Shown: positions 1-8,423, numbered from the stretch's first letter. The stretch is 16,082 bases of DNA from Phoronis ovalis (GCA_028565635.1 JAOXYB010015010.1:1538-17619); one strand, 5' to 3'. The notes: generated from the sequence alone by a model not told the origin. Program-made: numbers and translations.

Positions 1-195
1 AACTATATGACAATGAATCAAAAATGAAAACATATACCCAGACTATGATAGATACGTCCAGCCAGAACTATATGACAATGAATCAAAAATGAAAACATAT
101 ACCCAGACTATGATAGATACGTCCAGCCAGAACTATATGACATTGAATCAAAAATGAAAACATATACCCAGACTATGATAGATACGTCCAGCCAA
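1..195. repeat. 65-bp tandem repeat, three copies
   Basis: Three consecutive copies of a 65-bp unit begin at 1, 66 and 131. Each starts AACTATATGACAATGAATCA and ends GATACGTCCAGCCAG. The first two copies are identical. The third has small changes (CATTG for CAATG, and a GCCAAAACTG end), after which the periodicity stops. The array runs off the left edge, so its full copy number is unknown. No coding frame is conserved across units. It looks like a young minisatellite. Confidence 0.95.
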
Positions 196-781
196 AACTG
201 TGCAAAAGAATATATGAAAACATGTACCTGGAACCTAGGCTTAACACACGAAATATTGCAAGAAAGTAATAATGTTGAAGGTTTGTTCTCTCATCATGTC
301 TAAATCAGATTCATAAATGATTTTGTTTCTTCTTCCTATCATATATTACTTACAACCAACAAATTTAAAAATATTGGCATGTTGAGTACCTGATTATTAT
401 AATATATTCACTTTACGGGGCGGCAAAATAAAAAATATCCCATTTCTCATCTACTCAACAGTTACAGATTCACAAATAATAAGGTCACCAGACATAAAAA
501 AACTACAATTTTTACTCATAAAAAATACCCAAATGTAATAGCTATTTTTACATCCTTACTTTATATTATGTTTGACCTGTATGACAAGGTAATTCACATT
601 TGCATTATGTTTACTTTAAAAAGAATTATGTATACTCGTATAGCCTTGTTCCACAACTTTCCAACAATATATGTAACGAATATATATGCTACATATGAAA
701 ACATGCGTTGTTCTAATACTCACAAGTGTGATTTTAATAAAAACCTCGCAACATTCCGTGCATATATTTAATATTTTGTAG
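196..781. other. AT-rich stretch with no recognisable gene
   Basis: This follows the minisatellite and precedes the first TMEM272-like exon. I looked on both strands for the missing upstream TMEM272 exon (the first membrane helix) and for the missing downstream MTFMT exons, and found neither. Short open frames here have no recognisable family features. The right end is a pyrimidine-rich acceptor, TATTTTGTAG, used by the exon that starts at 782. Confidence 0.6.
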
Positions 782-1006
782 GATCTACTTATATCTATGA
801 CTGTCCGATAAACTATAAAATACCGATATATCTTATTGTGGCTGGTACAGTAGGGTTTCTGTTGGGACTCCTGTTTGGTTGTGTGGATACTAGGCCGAAG
901 GGTTTGACAGAGAAGCGTGAAGAACCTAAGGACAACAATGATAATCATCTACTGAACTTTGTGGAATGCACTTTATTGATGTTTGCAGTAGTATGGACAA
1001 TAGCAG
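782..1006 (+). CDS. TMEM272: TMEM272-like penultimate coding exon
   Basis: The acceptor is TTTTGTAG|GA and the donor is GCAG|GTAACT. The exon has 2 nt, 74 codons and 1 nt. It encodes STYIYDCPINYKIPIYLIV, a hydrophobic helix to about LLFGC, a hydrophilic charged loop (TEKREEPKDNN), and a second hydrophobic stretch ending WTIA. The charged loop between the helices is expected to be cytoplasmic by family topology. The open frame runs on past the donor to 1074, but the family match stops at the donor. Confidence 0.75.
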
Positions 1007-1744
1007 GTAACTTTTTTTTGTGTGCCCCAGACATTGGCCTCATAATCACCCCTGATCCATATGCACTACGGTAAAAACAAATTTAAACCCTACGGCATAA
1101 CCATTTCATAATTTTGAAATTGTGAAAATGATCCATTCTAAAATAATTTCATTTGAGATAAACATTCTATCCTTGTTGCAACATTTTTTATTATTGTCGC
1201 TAAACTAATTAATCATAATAATGAATTGCTTAAGAATCAGCTTGAAAATGTCCATTGTTGCTAATCTAAACAACCATAACACTTTTTGTGGACATATTCC
1301 AATCCATGAGAATGCCCACACTTTCTGTTGTTTAGCGTACAGCATACCTGTATTCAGTGAATATCACCTTTAAATATGAAAAAAAAGAATCTTCCTCCAA
1401 GTGACCCAACAATTATCCTAACTTCTAATAAATACAATTTTCAGTGCAATATGAAATCAAATACATGTACGTTTGTCATGTTTTATATTCCAGGCGCAGT
1501 TTGGGTATTTGATGTTGCGACTATATGGGACCCAGATTCCCCGACTCCCATCACAAATGGCACTGTGTACTACTGTAACCCAATTCTTTATACGGTTTCA
1601 GTGGGGTCAGTGTTGTTGCAGCTTGTTGTTAGTGGTACCGTAGTGATATTAATGTTGGTCTTCTGTGCTAGTATTTGCCATTTGGCTAGTGGAAAAAATG
1701 ATGAGGTCGATGAAGAGAGGCTGATTTTCTCTAATGACAAATGA
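782..1744 (+). CDS. TMEM272: Transmembrane protein 272-like, 3' two exons (5' partial)
   Basis: The model joins 782-1006 and 1494-1744. The spliced product reads as the C-terminal part of a small four-helix membrane protein. It has the family hallmark DCPxxxxIPIYLIVAG at the start of helix 2, then helix 3 ending in WTIAGAVWVF, an aspartate-rich loop (WDPDSP) before a cysteine (YYCNP), then helix 4 (about VSVGSVLLQLVVSGTVVILM). A short acidic cytoplasmic tail ends at TGA 1742-1744. The intron is 487 bp, GT-AG, between phase-1 junctions, and the splice rebuilds the conserved IAG-xVWV block. The exon with the start codon and helix 1 is not in the window; the 782 acceptor requires one upstream base to complete a glycine codon. 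Function in the family is poorly known. It lies antisense to MTFMT. It could be a partial duplicate, but both exons are open with sound splice sites. Confidence 0.75.
1494..1744 (+). CDS. TMEM272: TMEM272-like last coding exon
   Basis: The acceptor is TATTCCAG|GC. The open frame extends upstream to 1376, but residues before the acceptor show no family likeness. The exon encodes AVWVFDVATIWDPDSPTP, a possible N-glycosylation site (NGT), the conserved cysteine in YYCNP, one long membrane helix, and a cytoplasmic tail rich in D, E and K. The stop is TGA at 1742-1744. Confidence 0.75.
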
Positions 1745-1798
1745 ATGTGACATGGTTTTTAAGACTATATTTTTCAACTATCCAATAGGATCCATTGA

Positions 1799-1853
1799 AA
1801 TAAAGAATACAGCACATTGCCAAAGGAACTATATAACATTTGAGATGAATAAA
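1799..1853 (+). terminator. Two AATAAA polyadenylation signals for the TMEM272-like gene
   Basis: Canonical AATAAA hexamers lie at 1799-1804 and 1848-1853, which is 55 and 104 nt past the stop codon at 1744. This implies a short 3' UTR. The placement supports 1494-1744 being the true terminal exon. Confidence 0.55.
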
Positions 1854-2005
1854 GCAATCACACGAATATATAATGGTAGTTGTTATATGACCTGATTTAC
1901 AGCTGCATAAAAAGTCACCTTTCAATGTATATCAAAGACAATTGTTGTCAGACCAGTAGTTATGATTATAATTGAATAATATATAAATTAATAATATAAC
2001 CTTAC
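1854..2005. other. MTFMT intron 4 start, tail to tail with the TMEM272-like 3' end
   Basis: About 150 nt separate the second polyadenylation hexamer of the plus-strand TMEM272-like gene from the MTFMT exon-4 donor (GTAAGG on the minus strand). The sequence is AT-rich with no further coding signal. The two transcription units run in opposite directions over this stretch. Confidence 0.5.
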
Positions 2006-2128
2006 TGTTTTGGCCTAATTTCCATGACAGAGACTCCAGTTTCTTCATCTCCATTTAATACAGTGTGTATGATAGGTGATGCCCCTCGCCACCTCGGTAA
2101 CAAGCTGGGATGAACATTCAAGATCCCA
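2006..2128 (-). CDS. MTFMT: MTFMT coding exon 4 (active-site signature)
   Basis: It has 1 nt, 40 codons and 2 nt. The acceptor is CTATTTCAG|TGG and the donor is AAAACA|GTAAGG. It encodes [20 protein letters not shown], carrying the catalytic Asn and His and the formyltransferase signature loop, then [10 protein letters not shown]. The following exon, expected to carry the catalytic Asp, was not found between here and the left edge. Confidence 0.96.
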
Positions 2129-5100
2129 CTGAAATAGTAAGTCACACATCCATATAAACAGACAAAACACAGCCTGTTTACTATGTTACTCAAAAAAATA
2201 CTTTAATTTGGAGTAACAAACCGTTTTGTTACCCAAAGCTCAGACAACTCAGTTTTAAAAACTCCCCCCCCCCCAGGAATCAGTTAGTATGTTAATACAT
2301 TGCATTTTTCTATGAAAAAAAATTAGGACTTACTATGGGAACTTGTGAATTACATGATCAGGAATAAGATGTCCAAACGAAACAAGCACACCAACATCAT
2401 AGCTGTTACTAGGGACATCTAGTGGCCAATTGTGAATGTGCAGTCCTTGACTTTCAGCATACTCTCGAACAGCAGACTAAAAATAGATTTGGGAAAAACC
2501 CTTATCACTAGTCACATGGCATGTGGTTTATCCATGTTTTTCAGTATACAATTGATCCTTGACCTGCAATAAAATTTACCATTTTTGTTTCTACTAAAAC
2601 TTAAACAAAAACTCAGGAAATAGATAAATAAACAATAAGTATTAATTAAATCTGTTAAAAGAAATGAGTACTTTTTTATTCCTTTTTTACTGCGCAACCC
2701 AAAGACACACCAAACATAAAAAATATTTTATTACTCTTCCCTAAAAGATAACATTTACAAATAAATAATATAGATAAATATGAAAATATATGATACAGTT
2801 TAATAAACTGAATAGATTTATAAGGAAGCTATTTGGAATAATAAATCATACCAGCTTATATGGATTAGCTGATCACCACCTGACTATCTGGTAGCAATAA
2901 TAGAGACTTAGTTATCTGGGGCCCCGTGTTGTTTGAAACATCGTGTAATTACAATTCCGTAAATGAGGACTTACGGTACATAAGAAAACTTACATAAGAA
3001 AACTTGCGTTGTCAGAAAAAATTGTAACTTTACGAATGGTGTAAGTGTCTTTACGGAGTTACGGAGTCACACGAATTACGGAAATTGTAAGTATTTGCGG
3101 AATCATAACTGTTTCTGACATCGAGCCCCTAGCCTGTCCACAGGCTGAGGAAAGACTAATTATATAAGGATTTAATATATTGATAGTTGACAATTTTACT
3201 CATATTTCGTCATTTATAACAGTGCTGTCAATAAATTGATCATTATTAGTACTGAAAATAAAAATATATAAAATTGGGGTTTTGGGGCCTTTCCTAATGG
3301 TATCAAACTATCAAAATTTAAATATGCCTAAATATAAGTTACACAGTTGAAAAAGTATAATTTATCATCACTTTAGACAATTTGAGTTAAAAAAATAATC
3401 ACTTTAGGCAATTTGAGTAAAAAAAATATTCAATGATACAAACTTCATTATTCAGACTGAGTCCAGCCTATCGAGCCCCTAGTAAAGCTTTCTGATAGAT
3501 GAAACTGTAGTGGTATTTGCTGGTTGTGTCAGAATAATAATAACTAATATTATGGGATATATCATGCTCAGCTTCAATTTGCATATTATTTCATCTTATA
3601 CATTTAAATGCACAGTCACGTTAATTACCACATTACTACATTGTATTATTTACATTGTCTCCTGTTTTTTAAAAAAAATTACTGTGACAGTGTAGTGTTT
3701 ATATTTGTTTTCACGTTATTTTTGTGTATATTTCTCTCATATTTGTTTAGTATGGACATCATTTATTTTATTGATGTATCATGAATATTTGTCTGAAATA
3801 AACATATATTATTATTATTATTAGTTTTTTAAAGTGCTGTCCTCAGCTGTCAACTGTTGTTTTTAGGATGAGGTGATTTAGTGTGAAATATTGTTTACCA
3901 AATTGAGTACAACATTTACTATTTCAATGCAATATCAGGAAGTATCCTGATTATGAGTCAGACTTATCATAAAAAGGTCAGAAGTTTATGACTTTGTATA
4001 AGAGGATGTCATATATATACTCTGGTTCATTAGGGAACAAGATGGCAATGTTTCAAGATGAATTACAGAAAATGGAAGAAAAAGAGTTTGAATTAGCAGG
4101 AATTTTAAAAGCCATTGTAACCAATAAGCTTCAAGATGCTGTTATCAGTGACGAATTAGATAAGCAGCTGGGAATAAAACGACAAATGAAATATCCAATG
4201 GTTTATACAAAGATTGAAAAAGAAATGATCAAATTTGGAATGATGAAAGAAGAAGTTGAGGAATATTCGGAAACACAAGCAAAAATACTTGAAATGATTG
4301 GGGATATTTACATAACTAAAGGAGATATTACTGGAAATAAACAGGACTGCACAAAAGCAGTTGCCTTATTTAATTCTGCTCTCCTCCGAACTAGTAATGA
4401 CAACAAACATGCAGAAATTAATAGAAAAATTAATACGATCATGCAAAACTTTGTAGCAAAATGTAAACATTATTATCCATCGAATTCTTTTGAGGTGATT
4501 TCATTATTGGAAAAACACAGAGCTATATTACACGGGATCCGAGATGAAACAAAGCATCACCTTCACCAAATACAAACTGGAGCACTGAAAAATTATGATG
4601 ATAAAATGACAACTTATGTTCAAATAAGAAAGGAAAAATTGCTAATAACTTTGACACAAAAACTGTTCTATAGAATAAATCATTATATTAAAAATTTCAT
4701 ACAAAACATTTTAGTAGATTGTATAGCACTTTTGGGAGACACCCCATGTTCATACGCAATTCTGGGTCTGGGTTCCTTGGCAAGAAATGAAGCGACACCA
4801 TATTCCGACTTGGAATTCATAATAGTTATTGAAGAAGAAACATCAGTAGCTTTAGACTATTTTAGGAACCTCACTAATTTGTTTCATATGATGGTATTAA
4901 ATTTTGGTGAGACCCCTCTACCAGCTTTAGCAGTCAAGTCGTTGAACGACTTTGATGGCGACAGTTGGTTTTACGATTCCAGCGTCATGAGTGGTTTTAA
5001 GCTTGATGGCTCCATGCCATGGGCGTGTAAGACTCCACTAGGCCGCCCTGATAGACCAAGCAAACTAGGAATAGAACTCATAAAAACTCCAGCAAATATG

Positions 5101-8100
5101 GCTAAGCAGCTCGAGGAGTCAGTAGCACTGAAAGAAGGTTATCACTTGGCTGACATGTTAAAAACTTTCACTCTGATCGATGGAGACGTAACAATGTCGG
5201 ACAAATTTAAAATGCTGTCAAGTGATTCGATAACTGAACCAGTGCCAGCAGAAACCATGTACCAAGAAATCAAAAAAGATGGACTGAAATTTGTGGATAA
5301 TATTGGATTAACGAAAAATGTAATCAATGCCTGTTTGGAGTTGAAAAACATCAAAAATGATTTTTACAGATTGCCGACAATTTTTACGAATGGACTTAAA
5401 TTACTTTATGGCGTAAATTATGCGACACCATGGGATGTCTTACAAGAACTATGGCTACGGGGTATTATAAATAGAAATGGATGTCATAACATGAAAACTT
5501 TTGTAAGTCTCTGTACATACATACGGCTAGTCAGCTACTGCCAATCAGGTAAACAAAACTTATTAGTTTCATTATTTCACTCAAATGAATACGACGACAG
5601 TAAATCTTTCTGTGTGGTGGAAGCTAGCGTATTTCGCAAAATATGTGCCACAGCCAAGTCTGTCAAAATTTTACTTGAAAAATCCGAAAACTACACAAAA
5701 TTTACAATTGAACTAAAAAAAAGTAACTTCTTTGATAGTGTAGAGGATGGTGGTTTAAAATTTTTGCTATCTCTCCATACATTCAAAGATACTACACAAT
5801 ACAAACTTTGTCAAAAGATGCATGGACAAGCAAACAAGTACTTCAACACAGCAGAAGGAAACAATTTTAAGGAAGAATGGGATCAGAAAGACATTCCGGA
5901 AAAAGTAGACGCTGTACAGCAGGAGATAAGTAAACTCAAACCTTTGGGACATCTTCTGGCTGCTGATGGTAGACAGGACTTGAATGAACAATGTCATTTC
6001 TTGCTCAGCTCATTGCCTCAACTCATACAGCAGGATACTAATGATGTTCTCAAAGAATAATTCATTGGAATACAACTTCAAAGTGAACTTTACAGATACA
6101 TTTCATTGTTCTTGTGTTTGTCCCGGGGGGGGGCAGACAATATGAAAGTGGATACGCATGTTCCAACAAAATTTCGCGTGAAAGGGTATGTTTTTTGAAC
6201 CGGTGGCGCGTAATGCGCAATACGCACTTAGGGTCTGTTTTTTGGCTAAAATCATGAAAAGGGGTGATTTGTTGGAGGTGACACTTCATTAGGGGTGTTT
6301 TTTCCCAAAAGTCACTTCCTTAAGGGTGTATTTTTTCAAAAAACTCACTTCCTTCGGGATGTATTTGTTGCAGAATTTCACTTCGTTAGGGCCTTTTTTG
6401 AAAAGCCATGTTGGAACATGGGTACCCACTTTCATACTGACTGCCCCCCCCCCGGGGTGTTTGTTTATTGGTTTATAATAACAATATGTTATGTTACTAT
6501 TAATTTACTAATTAAATCATTTTAAATCGAAAATAACTAATTTTTATTCTGAAATAGTCACTCTCCCAACAGATATTCCTGGGGACATGTCCTTCACTCA
6601 AGTTCCCTTTCAGTTATTTTTTGATGCCATAGACAGTGCAGTAACTGTCACAAAAGGAAACAGGAATTTCAAAGCTTGACTATGCTGTACACTTTCAAAT
6701 ATTGTGACAACTATCTTTAGCCAGATGCAGAAAGTACTGGGAAATTTGAAATTGGGAATGGAACCTAAAGCATTCAACCCAAAACTCTTTATTAGAACTA
6801 CGGAAAAGTTTGCTTCTTAACATTTTTTAATGTATGGTACTTGTTTGTAATTGTATTTTATTGTGTTTTTATATTTATTTTATTGTACAGTGCAACTGAG
6901 TTTTACCCAAAGTGCAATCTATTGGGATTGCATTTTTTCTTTTTTTGTTTCCTTTCAATTTTCAAACCTTGATATCTCAAGAAACGTTCTGAGCTACAGG
7001 TGCCCAACTTGAGTTACGGACTCAATAGGGAGGGGAGATACAGAAATTAGTTCAGGTGTCAACTTGATTTCATCAGATCAAATTTTTAAAATTGCTTAAA
7101 ATGTTCAAAAATGATTGTATCAGGTTATGCAAAGGTCTTTTTGACGTTTTTTCCAGTGTTAAGGGGTCAAAAGGTCAGAGTTTACTTTTTAACATGTTTT
7201 TGAAGTCCCTAAAGAAAAGAGGTTGTAATTCAAGAACAACTAGTGCTACTGGCTTGTGGTTTGACACGTGACATCCCCGGGATGGGATAGGTAGACCTTG
7301 ACATTAAAAGGTCAAAACGTTAAATCTTAAAATTACATGAAACTTCCAAAAATGATCTTTTTATGTTATTTTAAGGTCAATTACGGCCATTTGGTCATTG
7401 TACGGGCAGGTAAAAAAAAATTAATTCTTGATATTTGATAAAAAGTTCAAAAATGAGGTCAAAAGGTCATTTACAGGTAATCTGAGTTGATATAAAAGGT
7501 CACAAGCTCATCCAGAGGTCAACATCTTAAAACTGCTTGAAACTTCAAAATTGAGGATTTTAGGTACAAAAAATGTAAACATTTATAGTGGGCTTGGTTC
7601 TAAAATAATCCTAAGTTGAATGTGCAACCTGGCCCTTGCTAAAAGGCACTTCTAGTTATTATTAAAATTAAGGCCGTAACAATAATCCTAGCTACAGATA
7701 ATTTAACATACCTTGTGTTTGTTGCACACTACTTCTAACGTATCCACAACTTTTGTTTTTCCCTGAGGTAAATCTCTGTTCTGACAGAGAGCATCTAAAT
7801 GTTTTACAGCAAAATCGTCCGTTCCTAAGAATAAAATTCTCCAAGGTGGTTGTATACGCAAATCTGCTGGAAGTTTGTTGTGAACAAACGTGCACCTGCT
7901 ACAGTATCTGGCAATCCACTGGAATCAAGAAATATAGCAATGAACTTCATAGCATATTACATACGGCCATCTATGAAAATCGCAACTATACAAAATAAAA
8001 ACACGAGTCACAATCAACTTAACTCTTCAGCAATTGCAACCTTTCAATGCTACCAGGTACGTTGTTTACCTCCGGATAGATCTACGAACTCCCTCATCTT

Positions 8101-8423
8101 TATATGAAGACAACAATTACACCAGGGACAGTACATTGCTGTGGACTCACCGAGTAGTTCTATCAAATGAATACACCAAGTATAACTTAATATTTATTTA
8201 CCTGTTGGTTTGCAGGAATATTTAATATCTTATAACTAATAGCATTACACTCTGGTGGTAAAACTTTGCATTGACTTCGGCATTCGATGCAGCTGCCGAT
8301 TCCGTTAATGATCCTCCTAGTCACAAATGTTCTCAGTTGTAGCAAGTGTAGTGCCAACTGCTTGTTTGCTGATCCGACTTTCAATGTAAAAATATTGGAA
8401 TATGTCCTAGCAGCAATGGACAT
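2006..8423 (-). CDS. MTFMT: Mitochondrial methionyl-tRNA formyltransferase, first four coding exons (3' partial)
   Basis: The minus-strand model joins 8423-8202, 7918-7712, 2476-2334 and 2128-2006. The enzyme transfers a formyl group from 10-formyl-tetrahydrofolate to the initiator Met-tRNA in the mitochondrial matrix. Residues 1 to about 95 are a poorly conserved leader that begins with a basic, hydroxylated, acid-poor presequence ([15 protein letters not shown]). The formyltransferase Rossmann-type core starts at [20 protein letters not shown] (GTDDF at 106-110). The family active-site signature is present in [16 protein letters not shown], with the expected catalytic Asn195 and His197. All junction phases agree (0, 0, 2). 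The third catalytic residue, an Asp in the following DVGPI-type motif, and the C-terminal tRNA-binding domain must lie beyond the left edge. Intron 2 (7711-2477) contains the intronless gene at 3988-6060 on the other strand. Confidence 0.95.
2334..2476 (-). CDS. MTFMT: MTFMT coding exon 3
   Basis: It has 47 codons plus 2 nt. The acceptor is TTTTTAG|TCT and the donor is CCATA|GTAAGT. It encodes [18 protein letters not shown] and then [20 protein letters not shown], which match the family's adaptor strand and the VxVSFGxLIP segment. The last two bases plus the first base of the next exon rebuild the tyrosine of [12 protein letters not shown]. Confidence 0.95.
2918..3132. mobile_element. MITE-like foldback element of about 215 bp
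   Basis: The left end CTGGGGCCCCGTGTTG and the reverse complement of the right end (CTAGGGGCTCGATGTC) match imperfectly. The inner arms also pair: TTACAATTCCGTAAATG on the left against the complement of the GGAAATTGTAAG region on the right. The middle is rich in ACTTACG/CCGTAA motifs and has a direct duplication of AAAACTTACATAAG-type sequence near 2983-3005. There is no coding capacity. No target-site duplication is clear. The right-terminal 12-mer TCGAGCCCCTAG recurs at 3471-3482. Confidence 0.5.
3367..3428. repeat. 31-bp direct tandem duplication
   Basis: Two adjacent copies of ATCACTTTAGRCAATTTGAG followed by an A-rich tail begin at 3367 and 3398. They differ at very few positions. The sequence is non-coding, inside MTFMT intron 2. 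Confidence 0.8.
3700..3825 (+). mobile_element. Possible non-LTR retroelement 3' tail
   Basis: T-rich sequence ends in GAAATAAACATA followed by a short (ATT)n run (about 3804-3822). A polyadenylation-like hexamer next to a simple trinucleotide tail is characteristic of the 3' ends of CR1/L2-type LINEs and their SINEs. There is no reverse transcriptase and no clear target-site duplication. The call rests on tail architecture alone. Confidence 0.25.
3988..6060 (+). CDS. Intronless GlnD/DUF294-type nucleotidyltransferase-fold protein, 690 aa
   Basis: This is one uninterrupted 690-codon frame. Residues 1-60 are a charged helical region. Residues about 90-150 resemble a TPR-like segment ([16 protein letters not shown], then [13 protein letters not shown]). 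The core is a Pol-beta-superfamily nucleotidyltransferase signature: GLGS at 260-263, then [13 protein letters not shown], with the acidic pair Asp274 and Glu276. This resembles the N-terminal domain of PII-uridylyltransferases and DUF294. The F-K-L-D-G stretch (Asp340) is a candidate third acidic position. Residues from about 356 to the end are mostly helical, with [15 protein letters not shown] (about 387-401) typical of the metazoan relatives as I recall them. The substrate is unknown and I assign none. ATG 3988 is the first start after an in-frame TAA at 3970; ATGs at 4006 and 4042 are alternatives. It lies antisense inside MTFMT intron 2. Lack of introns suggests a retrocopy or a naturally intronless expanded family. 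Confidence 0.8.
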   Translation: MTLYKRMSYIYSGSLGNKMAMFQDELQKMEEKEFELAGILKAIVTNKLQDAVISDELDKQLGIKRQMKYPMVYTKIEKEMIKFGMMKEEVEEYSETQAKILEMIGDIYITKGDITGNKQDCTKAVALFNSALLRTSNDNKHAEINRKINTIMQNFVAKCKHYYPSNSFEVISLLEKHRAILHGIRDETKHHLHQIQTGALKNYDDKMTTYVQIRKEKLLITLTQKLFYRINHYIKNFIQNILVDCIALLGDTPCSYAILGLGSLARNEATPYSDLEFIIVIEEETSVALDYFRNLTNLFHMMVLNFGETPLPALAVKSLNDFDGDSWFYDSSVMSGFKLDGSMPWACKTPLGRPDRPSKLGIELIKTPANMAKQLEESVALKEGYHLADMLKTFTLIDGDVTMSDKFKMLSSDSITEPVPAETMYQEIKKDGLKFVDNIGLTKNVINACLELKNIKNDFYRLPTIFTNGLKLLYGVNYATPWDVLQELWLRGIINRNGCHNMKTFVSLCTYIRLVSYCQSGKQNLLVSLFHSNEYDDSKSFCVVEASVFRKICATAKSVKILLEKSENYTKFTIELKKSNFFDSVEDGGLKFLLSLHTFKDTTQYKLCQKMHGQANKYFNTAEGNNFKEEWDQKDIPEKVDAVQQEISKLKPLGHLLAADGRQDLNEQCHFLLSSLPQLIQQDTNDVLKE
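6114..6464. mobile_element. Non-autonomous inverted-repeat element with 8-bp target duplication (hAT-like MITE)
   Basis: GTGTTTGT occurs at 6114-6121 and again at 6457-6464, directly flanking an element of about 336 bp. The left end CCCGGGGGGGGGCAGAC continues AATATGAAAGTGG and a CATGTTCCAAC block. The right end is its imperfect reverse complement (GTTGGAACATG, CCACTTTCATA, CTGCCCCCCCCCCGGG). An 8-bp duplication fits hAT-type transposition. There is no transposase. The interior contains a degenerate minisatellite, listed separately. Confidence 0.7.
6284..6410. repeat. Degenerate minisatellite inside the 6122-6457 element
   Basis: About four degraded copies of a roughly 33-bp unit begin CACTTCATTAGGGGTG, CACTTCCTTAAGGGTG, CACTTCCTTCGGGATG and CACTTCGTTAGGGCC. 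Each is followed by a T-run and an A-rich stretch. It lies wholly between the inverted ends of the element. Confidence 0.7.
6512..6820 (+). pseudogene. Coding-like frame with one internal TGA, unidentified
   Basis: One frame is open from after the TAA at 6509 to the TAA at 6818 except for a single TGA at 6677-6679. From 6557 the residues look protein-like ([20 protein letters not shown] upstream of the [23 protein letters not shown] near the end), although the surroundings are very AT-rich. I do not recognise the family. Readings include a relic of a terminal exon carrying a nonsense change, or chance. An acceptor-like AG lies before 6557. A functional TGA recoding is not supported by any visible element. 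Confidence 0.3.
6960..7640. repeat. Degenerate GGTCA-rich interspersed repeat region
   Basis: Related segments recur at roughly 200-245-bp spacing. Near 7082, 7324 and 7528 the pattern is TTAAAA followed by a TGAAAC- or AAAATG-like run, TTCAAAAATGA, then a GGTCA- or GGTAC-type tail. AAGGTCA motifs are frequent between them. No frame is conserved. It looks like an old, diverged repeat with a long period. Confidence 0.4.
7712..7918 (-). CDS. MTFMT: MTFMT coding exon 2 (start of catalytic core)
   Basis: It has 69 codons with phase 0 at both ends. The acceptor is TTGATTCCAG|TGG and the donor is CACAAG|GTATGT. It encodes the conserved [20 protein letters not shown] block and ends [10 protein letters not shown] stop codon lies in frame just upstream of the acceptor, so the exon needs the splice to exon 1. 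Confidence 0.93.
7919..8201 (-). other. MTFMT intron 1
   Basis: This 283-bp GT-AG intron lies between the presequence exon and the catalytic-core exon, phase 0. Overlapping open frames on either strand have no family likeness. I see nothing else in it. Confidence 0.8.
8202..8423 (-). CDS. MTFMT: MTFMT coding exon 1 (mitochondrial presequence)
   Basis: It has 74 codons from ATG 8423-8421 to a CAG|GTAAAT donor, phase 0. The peptide begins [15 protein letters not shown] and continues with Arg/Lys/Leu-rich sequence without acidic residues ([12 protein letters not shown]), typical of matrix targeting. The open frame extends 11 codons upstream without another ATG. An acceptor-like TGTTTTCCAG ends at 8444, which would leave a 20-nt leader in this exon. 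That leader contains a three-codon upstream reading frame (ATG ACA CTA TAA, from 8437). Confidence 0.8.

Larger units (their letters stand above)
2477..3987. other. MTFMT intron 2, left part: AT-rich with repeats
   Basis: There is no coding exon here that I can support. The stretch holds a foldback element (2918-3132), a two-copy tandem (3367-3428), a possible retroelement 3' tail (about 3700-3825), and the region just upstream of the nested gene. A TAA at 3970-3972 closes the frame of the nested gene upstream of its first ATG. Confidence 0.6.
6061..7711. other. MTFMT intron 2, right part: element, coding relic, repeats
   Basis: From left to right it holds a 336-bp inverted-repeat element (6122-6457), a TGA-interrupted coding-like frame (6512-6820), and degenerate GGTCA-rich repeats (about 6960-7640). 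The MTFMT exon-2 donor is at 7711. No clear AATAAA follows the nested gene's stop codon at 6060 within the first hundred bases, so its 3' end is not visible. Confidence 0.6.

Noticed and set aside
568-771. 67-codon open frame, considered as the missing first TMEM272-like exon
   Set aside because: There is no hydrophobic first helix or family motif, and no donor that would join in phase to 782.
2265-2273. C homopolymer near MTFMT intron 3
   Set aside because: It is a short homopolymer with no element ends on either side. It is unremarkable.
6677-6679. In-frame TGA as a selenocysteine codon
   Set aside because: I see no SECIS-like structure or selenoprotein motif. A nonsense change in a relic is simpler.
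7753-8107. Plus-strand frames opposite MTFMT exon 2
   Set aside because: The minus strand carries the conserved [11 protein letters not shown] block. The plus-strand translations show nothing.
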